Shown here: piece by piece, positions 10,601 through 18,353 of the stretch
Numbering within the stretch: position 1 is the first letter of the stretch
Layout: each line of letters opens with the position of its first letter
Notes under the pieces: generated by a model
The model's input: the letters and a program-made list of their open reading frames with translations, nothing else
Databases searched by the model: none
Told to the model about the DNA's origin: nothing
Origin: Nocardioides cavernaquae
GTDB lineage: Bacteria > Actinomycetota > Actinomycetes > Propionibacteriales > Nocardioidaceae
Direction: 5' to 3'
Assembly (NCBI RefSeq): GCF_003600895.1
Contig: NZ_QYRP01000002.1
Location: forward strand, 682,001 to 746,000
DNA: 64,000 nt
Program-made: the position numbers and the translations under genes

Positions 10601-10911
10601 CCCGCCTTGTCGACGGAGATGACCGCGGAGCCGTCCTGGAGGACGTCGAGCTCGGGAGAGGCGGTGAACGGGGTGCCGTCGAAGACGCGGCCGTCGATCT
10701 GCGCCACCGGGACGTTCTGCCGGCCGACCGCACCCATCGACTGGTTGGTGATCCAGATGCCACCGTCGTTGAGCTCGGCCTTGTGGACCGGGTAGCCGTC
10801 AGCGTTCACGGCATAGGCCACCAGCACACCGGACACCGTCGCCAGTGCCGTCCACGACGCAACCGTCACACGATGACGGCGCAGGAAATCCCGAGTCTTT
10901 CCGGCCCGCAC
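4606..10911 (-). CDS. Giant FN3/cadherin-like surface protein, copy A
   Basis: A 2101-residue protein starting at GTG 10911 with a GGGGG Shine-Dalgarno tract a few bases upstream. A basic N-terminus is followed by one hydrophobic helix (about 18-37) with no obvious cleavage site, so it is probably a signal anchor with most of the protein outside. In order: a repeat region resembling a beta-propeller (about 45-390), an acidic Ser/Thr linker, a long series of Ig/cadherin-like repeats marked by V-L-D-N-D or V-L-A-N-D signatures (about 415-1480), about five FN3-like domains, and a Cys-rich C-terminal cap of ~95 residues. It is a tandem paralogue of the gene at 11114-17455. In PFNA clusters the fn3 product is a surface protein; its role here is inferred. 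Confidence 0.9.
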   Translation of the reverse strand: MRAGKTRDFLRRHRVTVASWTALATVSGVLVAYAVNADGYPVHKAELNDGGIWITNQSMGAVGRQNVPVAQIDGRVFDGTPFTASPELDVLQDGSAVISVDKAGHTLMPIDVSMATGLEDQKVSVGGTAVFGGGSLGVVAPDTGKLWATEVDPETGVASLADLVSSSKPLATVGGGTVGAAGLDGTVYAASTDSGETVTLRRAAGGPGFEKPATGEIGVKPAGALTGMTVVGDVPVMIDEKGNLLASSANLGNVGAGAALQQSGPQADEVLVATPESLVAVAVQGGKKREVADVGAQGGVAAPVTLPNGCAFAAWGSGETGTLVSACGEAKAETKNFAIEDGAELVFRVNRNQVVLNDQRSGMAWTVTGAEPQEISNWEAFQPQTEKKDDSDSHKTEAETTQPPQATDDELGARTGRTTVLNVLDNDLIASEGILSIVGIKGVNREDVQIQIAPDRQSLLATVAPGARGATGTAKFRYTIDDGTAKKTSQDDGEVTLNLRADGASGKPEPRKNAKVREYFVAAGGVIELAVTPEWRDYDYGDPIVVESVKTSGDAEVSTTALGLIRFEAPVGSKGGLQTVSYSVTTGGAAVNGTVKVHVIPAGTRTEAAQPEPDVVSGEVGGVITVRPLDNDIPGADGSDSGAKLTIAGRVAPVGGLDVETDLESGKVIIKGSKPGTYLLNYRAGFGAANRADGQIRVDISPATPEGEKPVATPDVTAVHGVSPVTVDVLANDFDPRGRMLVVQNAKPSGEDSQLEVAVIDGRWVRVNATDGEMTPKSQSVEYTISNGSATATGSINVTQRDALSGAANAPIAQMDRISVRAGDTAAAPVLDNDATPSGDPVGLVLDPSIEPIGELRVLPAVGTAYVAGRQVRFVAPEKVDGPVDVDVQYVVENTGDPTAETSIGTLKVHITPPPSKTNPNLAPTPRALEGRTVQGDLLTLKLPAVGSDPDGDSVAVTGVATAPKLGRILAFGANSLTYQAYPDAQGTDEFTYTVTDPYGATATGQVRVGVVQAGAPQAPLAINDTYFADPDRTVDVDAVANDLRTPGTQVRILPLEGAPEGVKLQSSTGPISVDAPDHGASRRTTYTISNGLDESRGVVTIKGRDGYNNPPITSDLYATPEAGATTVEVDVLAGVHDVDGPENDLKLDAVTGVETSAEGVGAKIKGGKVIVPITGVAQVLAYRVLDGDGAAAAAAIYVPAKPTGAPYLKPDAEIHMDPGSTKEVDLTDLVEDPEGDAVVLTTVDALSASPLDRLAVKGSDKDTLAVTATKSEGPGSIVFEVSDRAKLSDPEAHTAYISVPVHVGEKKPVINCPTQPVDVPEGGVSKTIDIASVCHVWTADPREAQKLDFSADWKQAINGVDVSTDGGGVQLVADGDARRGDVGTLAIGADGFEATGELLVRVVALPAPKLAPIKLDTEAGKPVSVDVDQYLNSPLPPSSRETKVLSATAAGGASAATTLEGSKITFTPKPDTDGVMRYRIEVSDVGGSATSGRPTAVGDVVLAVVARPDAPTNLVAGQEMLSNTVALTWRTPDNNGLRIDGYEVAYSGPTNGTFRCAGSPCRVTNLKNGEPYTFKVRAHNATQQNGGWSEYSNTTQATPDAFTGPVGNLRVVLQRDNAVQIAWDAPAPCDCSDVQKYRVSYAGGGVQDVAPGTRTFTARPGVNGENVTISVVPLNKKGIQENSGPVTTVTGMGAGKPAAPSAPNLSPTNRPGNATKAITVSWGAVGANGPGPASYQVQRSGGGSGTTVVCAWTTATSCADEVTNDGTVYTYQVQAKNAEADSERERVAGGSAQHISDWSGGSQIEASAPPDPIVIQSLTPTGADGTARIVFDVGASHGKTNTVTCTSSAGGCGSWTFANGGASGQTRTITGLPDGSSSTVTLRACNGGTANLCVSDQAQVVTYGPIGAVSINATPDAPAAGDRSTNWSINIDPNGKAVTYVVLRNGTQIANGTTGTGSFSRSGSENLPSYSTTYTYTVRVSDTAGSSRAGKQDSDTARTGSEPNPSVWATKGDSCSGSSCTGATIPCGATATCYFIVSNANNFVGGVSCRVYNEGGSPFETGAWTQRDGSHRTTVWVGPNIRWYIGCANGANSPVYEWDN

Positions 10912-10947
10912 GCAATTCCCCCTTGGATGCTACGAACTTGGCGTAAA

Positions 10948-10971
10948 CATATAGTCACCTGCGTCACACGT
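10948..10971 (-). promoter_or_regulatory. Candidate promoter and tandem GTCAC nonamers for copy A
   Basis: On the minus strand a TATATG hexamer lies at 10953-10948, 37 bases before the start codon. Directly upstream, read on the plus strand, sit two adjacent nonamers, GTCACCTGC and GTCACACGT (10954-10971). The block is conserved base for base upstream of copy B, while flanking sequence diverges. Tandem GTCAC-type nonamers resemble sites reported for the actinobacterial response regulator MtrA; that assignment is inference. No good -35 hexamer is visible. Confidence 0.5.
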
Positions 10972-11113
10972 CGACAGGGGCGGTCAGAACGATCCCCACC
11001 TTCGCCCAGCAGCCGGGCCCTGTCCATGGGTAGGACTACCCACCGACCTCTCACGGAGCCGTCCCTGGGCAGAACCCCTCCGTCCGGAATCCGCCGGGCC
11101 GAAGCGTGCACAC

Positions 11114-14100
11114 CTAACCCACCGTGATGCTTGAGCTGAGCCCGTTGGCACACGAAACCGAGTACCTCTCTCCGGGCGACGCGCGGAGAGCAGAAATCCA
11201 TACCGTGTTGTTGCCCAGGCTGAAGGACCTCGTGGTGACGGCAGGTCCCGAAGCCGTGCAGTTCGTGGGCGCAGGCAGGTTGTGACCGGTGACGGTGACA
11301 CTCCAACATGCCGGCTCATAGCAGCGGTTCCACCGCTGGCACTCGTAGTCATCCGCGGCACATGTCGAGTGCGAGTCCGCCATGGTCAGGTAGGCACCAC
11401 TGCCGCCACCACCCGGTGGCGGCGGGGGCGGCGGGGGCGGCGGGGCGGAGCCGGTGCGGGCTCCGTTGGAGTCCTGCTTGCCAGCGCGGCCGTTGCCACT
11501 CGCGTCGGTGACGGTGACGGTGTAGGTCACCGAGGTGCTGTAGCCGAGGGTCTCGCCACCGGAGCGGGAGAAGGCGCCGTTGCCGCTGGTGCCCTGGGCG
11601 ATGACCCCGTTGACGGAGCTGCGGACCGTCCAGTGGACGGGAGCCCCGTTGGGGCTCACGTCGATCGACCAGTTGGTGGTGCGGTCGCCCTGGGCCGGCG
11701 AGTCCGGAGTGGCGTTGATCGAGACGTTGCCGATCGGGCCGTAGGTGACGACGCCGGCCTGGTCGGTGACACAGATGTTGGCCGTGCCGCCGTTGCAGGC
11801 GCGCAGGATGACGGTCGAGGTGCTGCCGTTGGATCCGCCGGTGATGATCACGACCTGACCGGAGGCTCCGGAGATCGGGTAGGTCCTGGGCCAGCTCGGG
11901 CCGCACGATCCGCCGTCGATCGTGCAGCTCACGATGTTGGTCTTGCCGTGGGAAGCACCCACGTCGAAGGCGAGCCGCGCGGTGGAGTTGGCGCCCGTGG
12001 GAGTGAGCGAGGTGATCCGGATCGGGTTCGGCGGGGCCGAGGCCTCGATCTGGCTGCCGTTCGACCAGTCCGAGATGTGCTGAGCGGAGCCTCCGGCGAC
12101 CCGCTCGCGCTCGGAGTCGGCCTCGGCGTTCTTGGCCTGCACCTGATACGTGTAGACGGTGCCGTCATTGGTGACGTCGTCGGCGCACGAGGTCGCCGTC
12201 GTCCAGGTGCAGACGAGCTTCGGGCCGGCGCCGCCCGTGCGCTGCACCTGATAGGAGACCGGGCCCGGGCCGTTCGCGCCCACGGCGCTCCACGACACGG
12301 TGATCGCCTTCGCTGCGTTGCCGTCGCGGTTGGTCGGGGACAGGTTGGGAGTGGCAGGCGTGGCCGGCTTGCCGGCGCCCGTGCCGGTGACGGTGGTGAC
12401 GGGTCCGGTGCTCTCCTGCACGCCCTTCTTGTTCAGCGGGACCACCGAGATCGTGATGTTGTCCCCGTTGGGCGCAGGCGTTGCAGTGAAGGAACGCGCA
12501 CCCGGACTGATGTCACGGACACCGCCACCCGGCCAGGAGATCCGGTACTTCTGCACGTCGCTGCAGTCACACGGCGACGGCGGCTCCCAGGCGATGTGCA
12601 CTGCGTTGTCACGCTGGAGGACCACACGCAGGCCGTTGACCGGGCCGGTGAACGCATCGGGGGTGGCCTGCGTGGTGTTGCTGTACTCGGACCAGCCGCC
12701 GTTCTGCTGGGTGGCGTTGTGGGCGCGGACCTTGAACGTGTAGGGCTCGCCGTTCTTCAGCCCGGTCACGCGGCACGGCGATCCGGCACACCGGAAGGTG
12801 CCGCTGCTCGGGCCGCTGTAGGCGACCTCGTAGCCGTCGATGCGCAGGCCGTTGTTGTCCGGGGTGCGCCAGGTCAGCGCGACCGTGTTGGAGAGCATCT
12901 CCTGCCCGGCGACCAGGTTCGTCGGGGCGTCGGGGCGCGCCACGACGGCGAGTACGACGTCGCCGACGGCCGTCGGGCGACCACTCGTCGCGCTGCCGCC
13001 GACATCGGAGACCTCGATGCGGTAGCGCATGACACCGTCGGTGTCGGGCTTGGGCGTGAACGTGAGCTTCGAGCCCTCGTAGGTGTCGGTGGCCGAGGCC
13101 CCGGCACCGGCCGGCGTCACACTCATCACCTTCGCTTCACGGGTCTCCGCCGGAAGCGGCGAGCTGAGGTACTGGTCGACATCGACGGTGACCGCCTTGC
13201 CGGCCTCGGTGTCGAGCTTGATCGGTGCCAGCTTCGGCGCCGGAAGGGCGACCACGCGGACCAGCAGCGTGCCGCTGGCCTCGAATCCCTTCGCACCGAT
13301 CGCGAGCGAGCCGTGCTCGCCGCGGCGCGCATCGGCGTCGGCCACCAGCGTGATGCCCGTGCGCCCAGCCGAGACATCGACCCCGGTGAGGTCCTTCTCC
13401 CACTCGGCCGTGAACTCGAGGTCGCGAGCGTCAGCGGGATCGGCCGTCCACACGTGACAGACCGAGGCGACGTCGACGGTCCTGCTGACGCCGCCCTCGG
13501 GGACGTCGAGCGGCACGGTCGGACAGTTGATGACGGGGCTCTGCTTGCCCACCTGGACCGGGACGGAGATGTAGGCCGTGTGGGCCTCGGGGTCGGAGAG
13601 CTTTGCCCGGTCGGAGACCTCGAAGACGATCGAGCCGGGGCCCTCGCTCTTGGTCGCGGTGACGGCGAGCGTGTCCTTGTCGGCGCCCTTCACGGAGAGC
13701 CGGTCCACCGGCGACGCGCTGAGGGTGTCGACGGTCGTGATCACGACGTCGTCGCCCTCGGGGTCCTCGACGAGGTCGGTGAGGTCGACCTCCTTGGTGC
13801 TGCCGGGGTCCAGCTGGATCTCCGCATCCGGCTTCAGGTACGGCGCACCCGTGGGTCGCGCCGGCACATAGATCGCCGCGGCGGCAGCCGCCCCGTCCCC
13901 GTCGAGCACGCGGTAGGCAAGGACCTGGGCCACATCGGTGATCGGCACGATCACCTTGCCACCCTTGATCTTCGCCCCGACACCCTCCGCGGAGGTCTCC
14001 ACACCGGTGACAGCATCGAGCTCCAGGGCGTTCTCCGGACCGTCGACGTCGTGGACACCGGCGAGCACGTCGACCTCGACGGTCGCGGCCCCCGCCTTCG

Positions 14101-17100
14101 GGGTCGCGTAGAGGTCGGACGTGATCGGCGGGTTGTTGTAGCCGTCGCGACCCTTGATCGTCACGACGCCCCGCGACTCGGCCAGGCCGTTGCTGATCGT
14201 GTAGACGACCCGCTTGCTGCTGCCGTGCTCGGGGGCGTCCACGCTGACCGGACCGCTCGCGGACCTGAGCTTCACGCCTTCCGGCGCCTGCTCCAGCGGC
14301 AGGATCCGGACCCTGGTGCCAGGGGTGCGCAGGTCGTTGGCCACCGCGTCGACATCGACCACCCGGTCGGGGTCGGCCAGGTAGGTGTCGTCGATGGCCA
14401 GCGGGGCCTGCGGCGCGCCCGCCTCGACCACCCCGACGCGGACCTGCCCGGTCGCCGTGGCGCCGTAGGGGTCGGTGACGGTGTAGGTGAACTCGTCGGT
14501 GCCCTGGACATCGGGGTAGGCCTGGTAGGTCAGGGAGTTGGCACCGAAGGCCAGGATGCGGCCGAGCTTCGGTGCGGTGGCCACCCCCGTGACTGCGACG
14601 GAGTCACCGTCAGGATCGGAGCCGACGTAGGGGAGCTTGAGGGTGAGCAGGTCGCCCTGGACCGTGCGGCCCTCCAGCGCGCGCGGGGTGGGCGCGAGGT
14701 TGGGGTTGGTCTTCGACGGGGGCGGCGTGATGTGCACCTTCAAGGTGCCGATCGAGGTCTCGGCGGTCGGGTCGCCGGTGTTCTCCACGACGTACTGGAC
14801 GTCGACGTCGACGGGGCCGTCGACCTTCTCGGGCGCGACGAAGCGGACCTGGCGGCCAGCGACGTACGCCGTGCCGACCATGGGCAGGACCCGCAGTTCA
14901 CCGATCGGCTCCACCGACGGGTCGAGCACGAGGCCGACCGGGTCGCCCGACGGTGTGGCGTCGTTGTCGAGAACCGGTGCGGCCACGGTGTCGCCCGCGC
15001 GCACGGTGATGCGGTCGGCCTGGGCGATCGGAGCGTTGGGCGTGCCCTCCAGCGCCGGGCGCTGGGTGACGTTGATGGACCCAGTGGCCGTCGAGCTGCC
15101 GTTGCTGATCGTGTACTCGACCGACTGGCTCTTCGGCGTCATCTCGCCGTCGGTGGCGTTGACGCGGACCCAACGCCCGTCGATCACGGCCACCTCCAGC
15201 TGGCTGTCCTCCCCCGACGGCTTCGCGTTCTGCACCATGAGCATGCGACCGCGCGGGTCGTAGTCGTTGGCGAGCACGTCGACCGTGATCGGTGAGACGC
15301 CGTGGACCGCGGTCACGTCCGGAGTCGCCACCGGCTTCTCGCCCTCGGGCGTCGCGGGGCTGATGTCGACGCGGATCCGGCCGGCGGCCCGGTCGGCAGC
15401 CCCGAACCCCGCCTTGTAGTCGAGGAAGAAGGTGCCCGCGCGCTGCCCCTTGACGCTCACCTCGCCGGACTCGAGGTCGGTCTCGACCTCGAGGCCGCCC
15501 ACCGGAGCCACGCGGCCGCCGAGTGAGAGCTTTGCCCCGGCATCGGAGGCGTCGGCGCCGGGGACGTCGTTGTCGAGCGGGCGGACGGTGATGGTGCCAT
15601 CCACCTCACCGGACACGACGTCCGGCTCGGCCTGGGCGGGCTCGGTGCGCGTGCCCGCGGGGATGACGATCACCCGGAACGAGCCGTCGGTCGTCGCGCC
15701 ACCGGTGGTGACGGAGTAGCTGACCTTCTGTGACCCGCCCCGGGTGCCCACGGGCGCCTCGAAGCGGATCAGGCCGAGCGCCGTGGTGCTGACCTTGGCA
15801 TCCCCACTGGACCTCACCGCTTCCACGACGATCGGGTCGCCGTAGTCGTGATCGCGCCAGTCCGGCGTGGCCGCGACCTCGATGACGCTGCCCGCTGCGA
15901 CGTAGTACTCACGGGTGCGCGGGTTGAGCCGCAGCTCCGGCTTGCCGCTCCCCCCGTCGCTCTTGACCTGGAGGGTGACTTCGCCGTCGTCCTGCGAGGT
16001 CTTGCCCTGGGTGCCGTCGTCGATGGTGTAGCGAAAGTTGACCGATCCCCTGACCCCGTCGGCAACCGTGGCCAGCAGCGACTGCCGGTCCGGAGCGATC
16101 CTGATCTCGACACCCTCGCGGTTGAGGCCCTTCAGCCCGACGATGGAGAGGATCCCCTCGGACGCGACGAGGTCGTTGTCGAGGACGTTGAGGACGGTGG
16201 TCCGGCCGGTGCGCGCACCCAGCTCGTCGTCCGTGGCCTGCGGCGGCTGGGTGGTCTCCGCCTCGGTCTTGTGCGAGTCCGAGTCGTCCTTCTTCTCGGT
16301 CTGCGGCTGGAACGCCTCCCAGTTGGAGATCTCCTGCGGCTCGGCACCGGTGACCGTCCAGGCCATGCCGCTCTTCTGGTCGTTGAGCACGACCTGGTTG
16401 CGGTTGACCCGGAAGACGAGCTCCGCGCCGTCCTCGATCGCGAAGTTCTTGGTCTCGGCCTTCGCCTCGCCACACGCTGAGACAAGCGTGCCGGTCTCCC
16501 CGGAGCCCCAGGCCGCGAACGCACAACCGTTGGCGAGCTTCACCGGCGCGGCGACATCGGCCTGGGCGCCGACCTCCGCGACCTCGCGGTGCGTGCCCTC
16601 CGCGACCGCCACGGCCACGAGCGAGTCGGGCGTTGCGACCAGCACCTCGTCGGCCGCCGGGCCGGACTGCTGCAGGCGTGCACCGTTGCCGAGGTTGCCG
16701 AGGCCCTTCGACGCAGAGAAGAGGTTGCCCTTCTCGTCGATGAGCATCGGCTCCTCACCGACGACGCTCATGCCCATGAGCGCCGAGGGCGGCTTCGCGC
16801 CCAGCGTGCCGCTGACCGCCTTCTCGAACCCGACGCCGTCGGAAAGCCGGCGCAGCGTGACCAGCTCGCCCGAATCGGCGGAGGCGGCGAAGATCGTGCC
16901 GTCGACGGCTGCGGCGCCTGCTGCCTGGCCTCCCACGGTGGCGACCGGCTTCGTCGAGGAGGCCACGCCGACGAGCGACATCGAGCCGGTCGCGGGGTCA
17001 GTCACCGTCGCCCACAGCTTGCCGGCGGCGGGATCGAGTACGCCGAGCGAGCCGCCGCCGAACACCGGCTCGGCTCCGCCGGTGGTGACCTTCTGGTCCT

Positions 17101-17455
17101 CGAGCCCGGTCGCCATCGAGACGTCGATCGGCATGAGCGTGCGGCCCGCCCGGTCGACGGAGATGACCGCGGAGCCGTCCTGGAGGACGTCGAGCTCAGG
17201 AGAGGCCGCGAACGGGGTGCCGTCGAAGACGCGGCCGTCGATCTGCGCCACCGGAACGTTCTGCCGGCCGACCGCACCCATCGACTGGTTGGTGATCCAG
17301 ATGCCACCGTCGTTGAGCTCGGCCCTGTGGACCGGGTAGCCGTCAGCGTTCACGGCATAGGCCACCAGCACACCGGACACCGTCGCCAGTGCCGTCCACG
17401 ACGCGACCGTCACACGACGACGGCGCAGGAAATCCCGAGTCTTCCCGGCTCGCAT
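11114..17455 (-). CDS. Giant FN3/cadherin-like surface protein, copy B
   Basis: A 2113-residue tandem paralogue of the 4606-10911 gene with the same layout: signal-anchor helix, propeller-like region, cadherin-like repeats, about five FN3-like domains and a Cys-rich end. ATG at 17455 follows a GGGGG tract. Long stretches match copy A almost exactly, including synonymous positions around the first FN3 domain (12840-13025 against 6293-6478). Other stretches, such as residues ~130-300, the repeat near 1400 and the C-terminus, differ clearly. It differs from copy A by a proline run and a glycine-rich linker before a distinct terminal cap with at least six Cys. It is the first gene of the minus-strand cluster and has its own promoter. 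Confidence 0.9.
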   Translation of the reverse strand: MRAGKTRDFLRRRRVTVASWTALATVSGVLVAYAVNADGYPVHRAELNDGGIWITNQSMGAVGRQNVPVAQIDGRVFDGTPFAASPELDVLQDGSAVISVDRAGRTLMPIDVSMATGLEDQKVTTGGAEPVFGGGSLGVLDPAAGKLWATVTDPATGSMSLVGVASSTKPVATVGGQAAGAAAVDGTIFAASADSGELVTLRRLSDGVGFEKAVSGTLGAKPPSALMGMSVVGEEPMLIDEKGNLFSASKGLGNLGNGARLQQSGPAADEVLVATPDSLVAVAVAEGTHREVAEVGAQADVAAPVKLANGCAFAAWGSGETGTLVSACGEAKAETKNFAIEDGAELVFRVNRNQVVLNDQKSGMAWTVTGAEPQEISNWEAFQPQTEKKDDSDSHKTEAETTQPPQATDDELGARTGRTTVLNVLDNDLVASEGILSIVGLKGLNREGVEIRIAPDRQSLLATVADGVRGSVNFRYTIDDGTQGKTSQDDGEVTLQVKSDGGSGKPELRLNPRTREYYVAAGSVIEVAATPDWRDHDYGDPIVVEAVRSSGDAKVSTTALGLIRFEAPVGTRGGSQKVSYSVTTGGATTDGSFRVIVIPAGTRTEPAQAEPDVVSGEVDGTITVRPLDNDVPGADASDAGAKLSLGGRVAPVGGLEVETDLESGEVSVKGQRAGTFFLDYKAGFGAADRAAGRIRVDISPATPEGEKPVATPDVTAVHGVSPITVDVLANDYDPRGRMLMVQNAKPSGEDSQLEVAVIDGRWVRVNATDGEMTPKSQSVEYTISNGSSTATGSINVTQRPALEGTPNAPIAQADRITVRAGDTVAAPVLDNDATPSGDPVGLVLDPSVEPIGELRVLPMVGTAYVAGRQVRFVAPEKVDGPVDVDVQYVVENTGDPTAETSIGTLKVHITPPPSKTNPNLAPTPRALEGRTVQGDLLTLKLPYVGSDPDGDSVAVTGVATAPKLGRILAFGANSLTYQAYPDVQGTDEFTYTVTDPYGATATGQVRVGVVEAGAPQAPLAIDDTYLADPDRVVDVDAVANDLRTPGTRVRILPLEQAPEGVKLRSASGPVSVDAPEHGSSKRVVYTISNGLAESRGVVTIKGRDGYNNPPITSDLYATPKAGAATVEVDVLAGVHDVDGPENALELDAVTGVETSAEGVGAKIKGGKVIVPITDVAQVLAYRVLDGDGAAAAAAIYVPARPTGAPYLKPDAEIQLDPGSTKEVDLTDLVEDPEGDDVVITTVDTLSASPVDRLSVKGADKDTLAVTATKSEGPGSIVFEVSDRAKLSDPEAHTAYISVPVQVGKQSPVINCPTVPLDVPEGGVSRTVDVASVCHVWTADPADARDLEFTAEWEKDLTGVDVSAGRTGITLVADADARRGEHGSLAIGAKGFEASGTLLVRVVALPAPKLAPIKLDTEAGKAVTVDVDQYLSSPLPAETREAKVMSVTPAGAGASATDTYEGSKLTFTPKPDTDGVMRYRIEVSDVGGSATSGRPTAVGDVVLAVVARPDAPTNLVAGQEMLSNTVALTWRTPDNNGLRIDGYEVAYSGPSSGTFRCAGSPCRVTGLKNGEPYTFKVRAHNATQQNGGWSEYSNTTQATPDAFTGPVNGLRVVLQRDNAVHIAWEPPSPCDCSDVQKYRISWPGGGVRDISPGARSFTATPAPNGDNITISVVPLNKKGVQESTGPVTTVTGTGAGKPATPATPNLSPTNRDGNAAKAITVSWSAVGANGPGPVSYQVQRTGGAGPKLVCTWTTATSCADDVTNDGTVYTYQVQAKNAEADSERERVAGGSAQHISDWSNGSQIEASAPPNPIRITSLTPTGANSTARLAFDVGASHGKTNIVSCTIDGGSCGPSWPRTYPISGASGQVVIITGGSNGSTSTVILRACNGGTANICVTDQAGVVTYGPIGNVSINATPDSPAQGDRTTNWSIDVSPNGAPVHWTVRSSVNGVIAQGTSGNGAFSRSGGETLGYSTSVTYTVTVTDASGNGRAGKQDSNGARTGSAPPPPPPPPPPGGGGSGAYLTMADSHSTCAADDYECQRWNRCYEPACWSVTVTGHNLPAPTNCTASGPAVTTRSFSLGNNTVWISALRASPGERYSVSCANGLSSSITVG

Positions 17456-17491
17456 GCAAATCCCCCTTGGATGCTACGAACAGGGCGTAAA

Positions 17492-17515
17492 CATATAGTC
17501 ACCTGCGTCACACGT
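17492..17515 (-). promoter_or_regulatory. Candidate promoter and tandem GTCAC nonamers for copy B
   Basis: This has the same elements as upstream of copy A: TATATG on the minus strand at 17497-17492 and the plus-strand nonamers GTCACCTGC and GTCACACGT at 17498-17515. It sits in the 106-bp gap between the divergent copy B and PP2C genes, so a regulator bound here could affect both arms of the cluster. The MtrA assignment is inference. Confidence 0.5.
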
Positions 17516-17561
17516 CGACAGAGACCGTCAGGTCACCTCCGCTCGGACCAGGAGATTGCCC

Positions 17562-18353
17562 GTGCAGCTCGAGATGGGAGCCGCCTCCCACGTGGGTGCG
17601 GTACGACAGGTGAACGAGGACGCGTGCTTCGCCGCGACACACCTCGCCCTGGTCGCCGACGGCATGGGCGGTCACGCCCGCGGCGACGTCGCCAGCCGAC
17701 TGGCCATTGACCCGTTCCGCGCCCTCGGAGCGCGCACCGACCTGGTGCCCGCGGACATCCAGCGTGCGCTCGCCGAGGCCAACGCCGGCATCGTGGCCGA
17801 CGCTCGCGAGCACGCCGAGCGCGAAGGCATGGGCACGACCCTTGCGGGCATCGCACTCGTCGACTACTTCGGCTCCCCGCACTGGCTGGTCTTCAACGTC
17901 GGGGACTCGCGGGTCTACCGCCTGGGCGCCACGGCCGTCTCGCTGCTCACCCACGACCACTCCGAGGTGCAGGAGCTCGTCGATGTCGGGCGCCTCACCA
18001 ACGAGCAGGCGCGCGTGCACCCGCTGCGCAACATCGTGACCCGTTCACTCGGCACGGACCCCGCTCCCGAGGTGGACGTGTGGCTGCTCCCGCTGGCACC
18101 CGACGACGTCTTCCTGGTCTGCTCCGACGGCTTGACCAACGAGCTCGACGACGCGACGATCGCCGCGCTGGGCAGCGTCTCGTCGCCCACGGGTGACGCC
18201 GCGGCCCGCCTCGTTGCCGCCGCGGTCGAGGCCGGCGGCCGTGACAACGTGACAGCAGTCGTGGTCCGGGTTCCGCGGGCGGCGACGGTCGAGGATCCGT
18301 CCCAGGTCGCTACCGGGCCACGTAGCGCCCACCTCTCGGAGGAATCGCGATGA
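17562..18353 (+). CDS. PP2C-family Ser/Thr protein phosphatase
   Basis: About 263 residues with the PP2C motifs in order: NEDACFA, VADGMGGH, GMGTTL, NVGDSRVYR, LVCSDGLTNEL and GGRDNVTAVVV. The metal-binding aspartates are all present, so it should be an active Mn/Mg-dependent phosphatase. GTG at 17562 is preferred because AGGAG lies 8 nt upstream; a TTG at 17556 would be too close to it. The phosphatase probably opposes the kinase encoded two genes downstream. Its TGA overlaps the next ATG (ATGA), indicating coupling. The equivalent gene in PFNA clusters is prpC. Confidence 0.93.
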   Translation: MQLEMGAASHVGAVRQVNEDACFAATHLALVADGMGGHARGDVASRLAIDPFRALGARTDLVPADIQRALAEANAGIVADAREHAEREGMGTTLAGIALVDYFGSPHWLVFNVGDSRVYRLGATAVSLLTHDHSEVQELVDVGRLTNEQARVHPLRNIVTRSLGTDPAPEVDVWLLPLAPDDVFLVCSDGLTNELDDATIAALGSVSSPTGDAAARLVAAAVEAGGRDNVTAVVVRVPRAATVEDPSQVATGPRSAHLSEESR

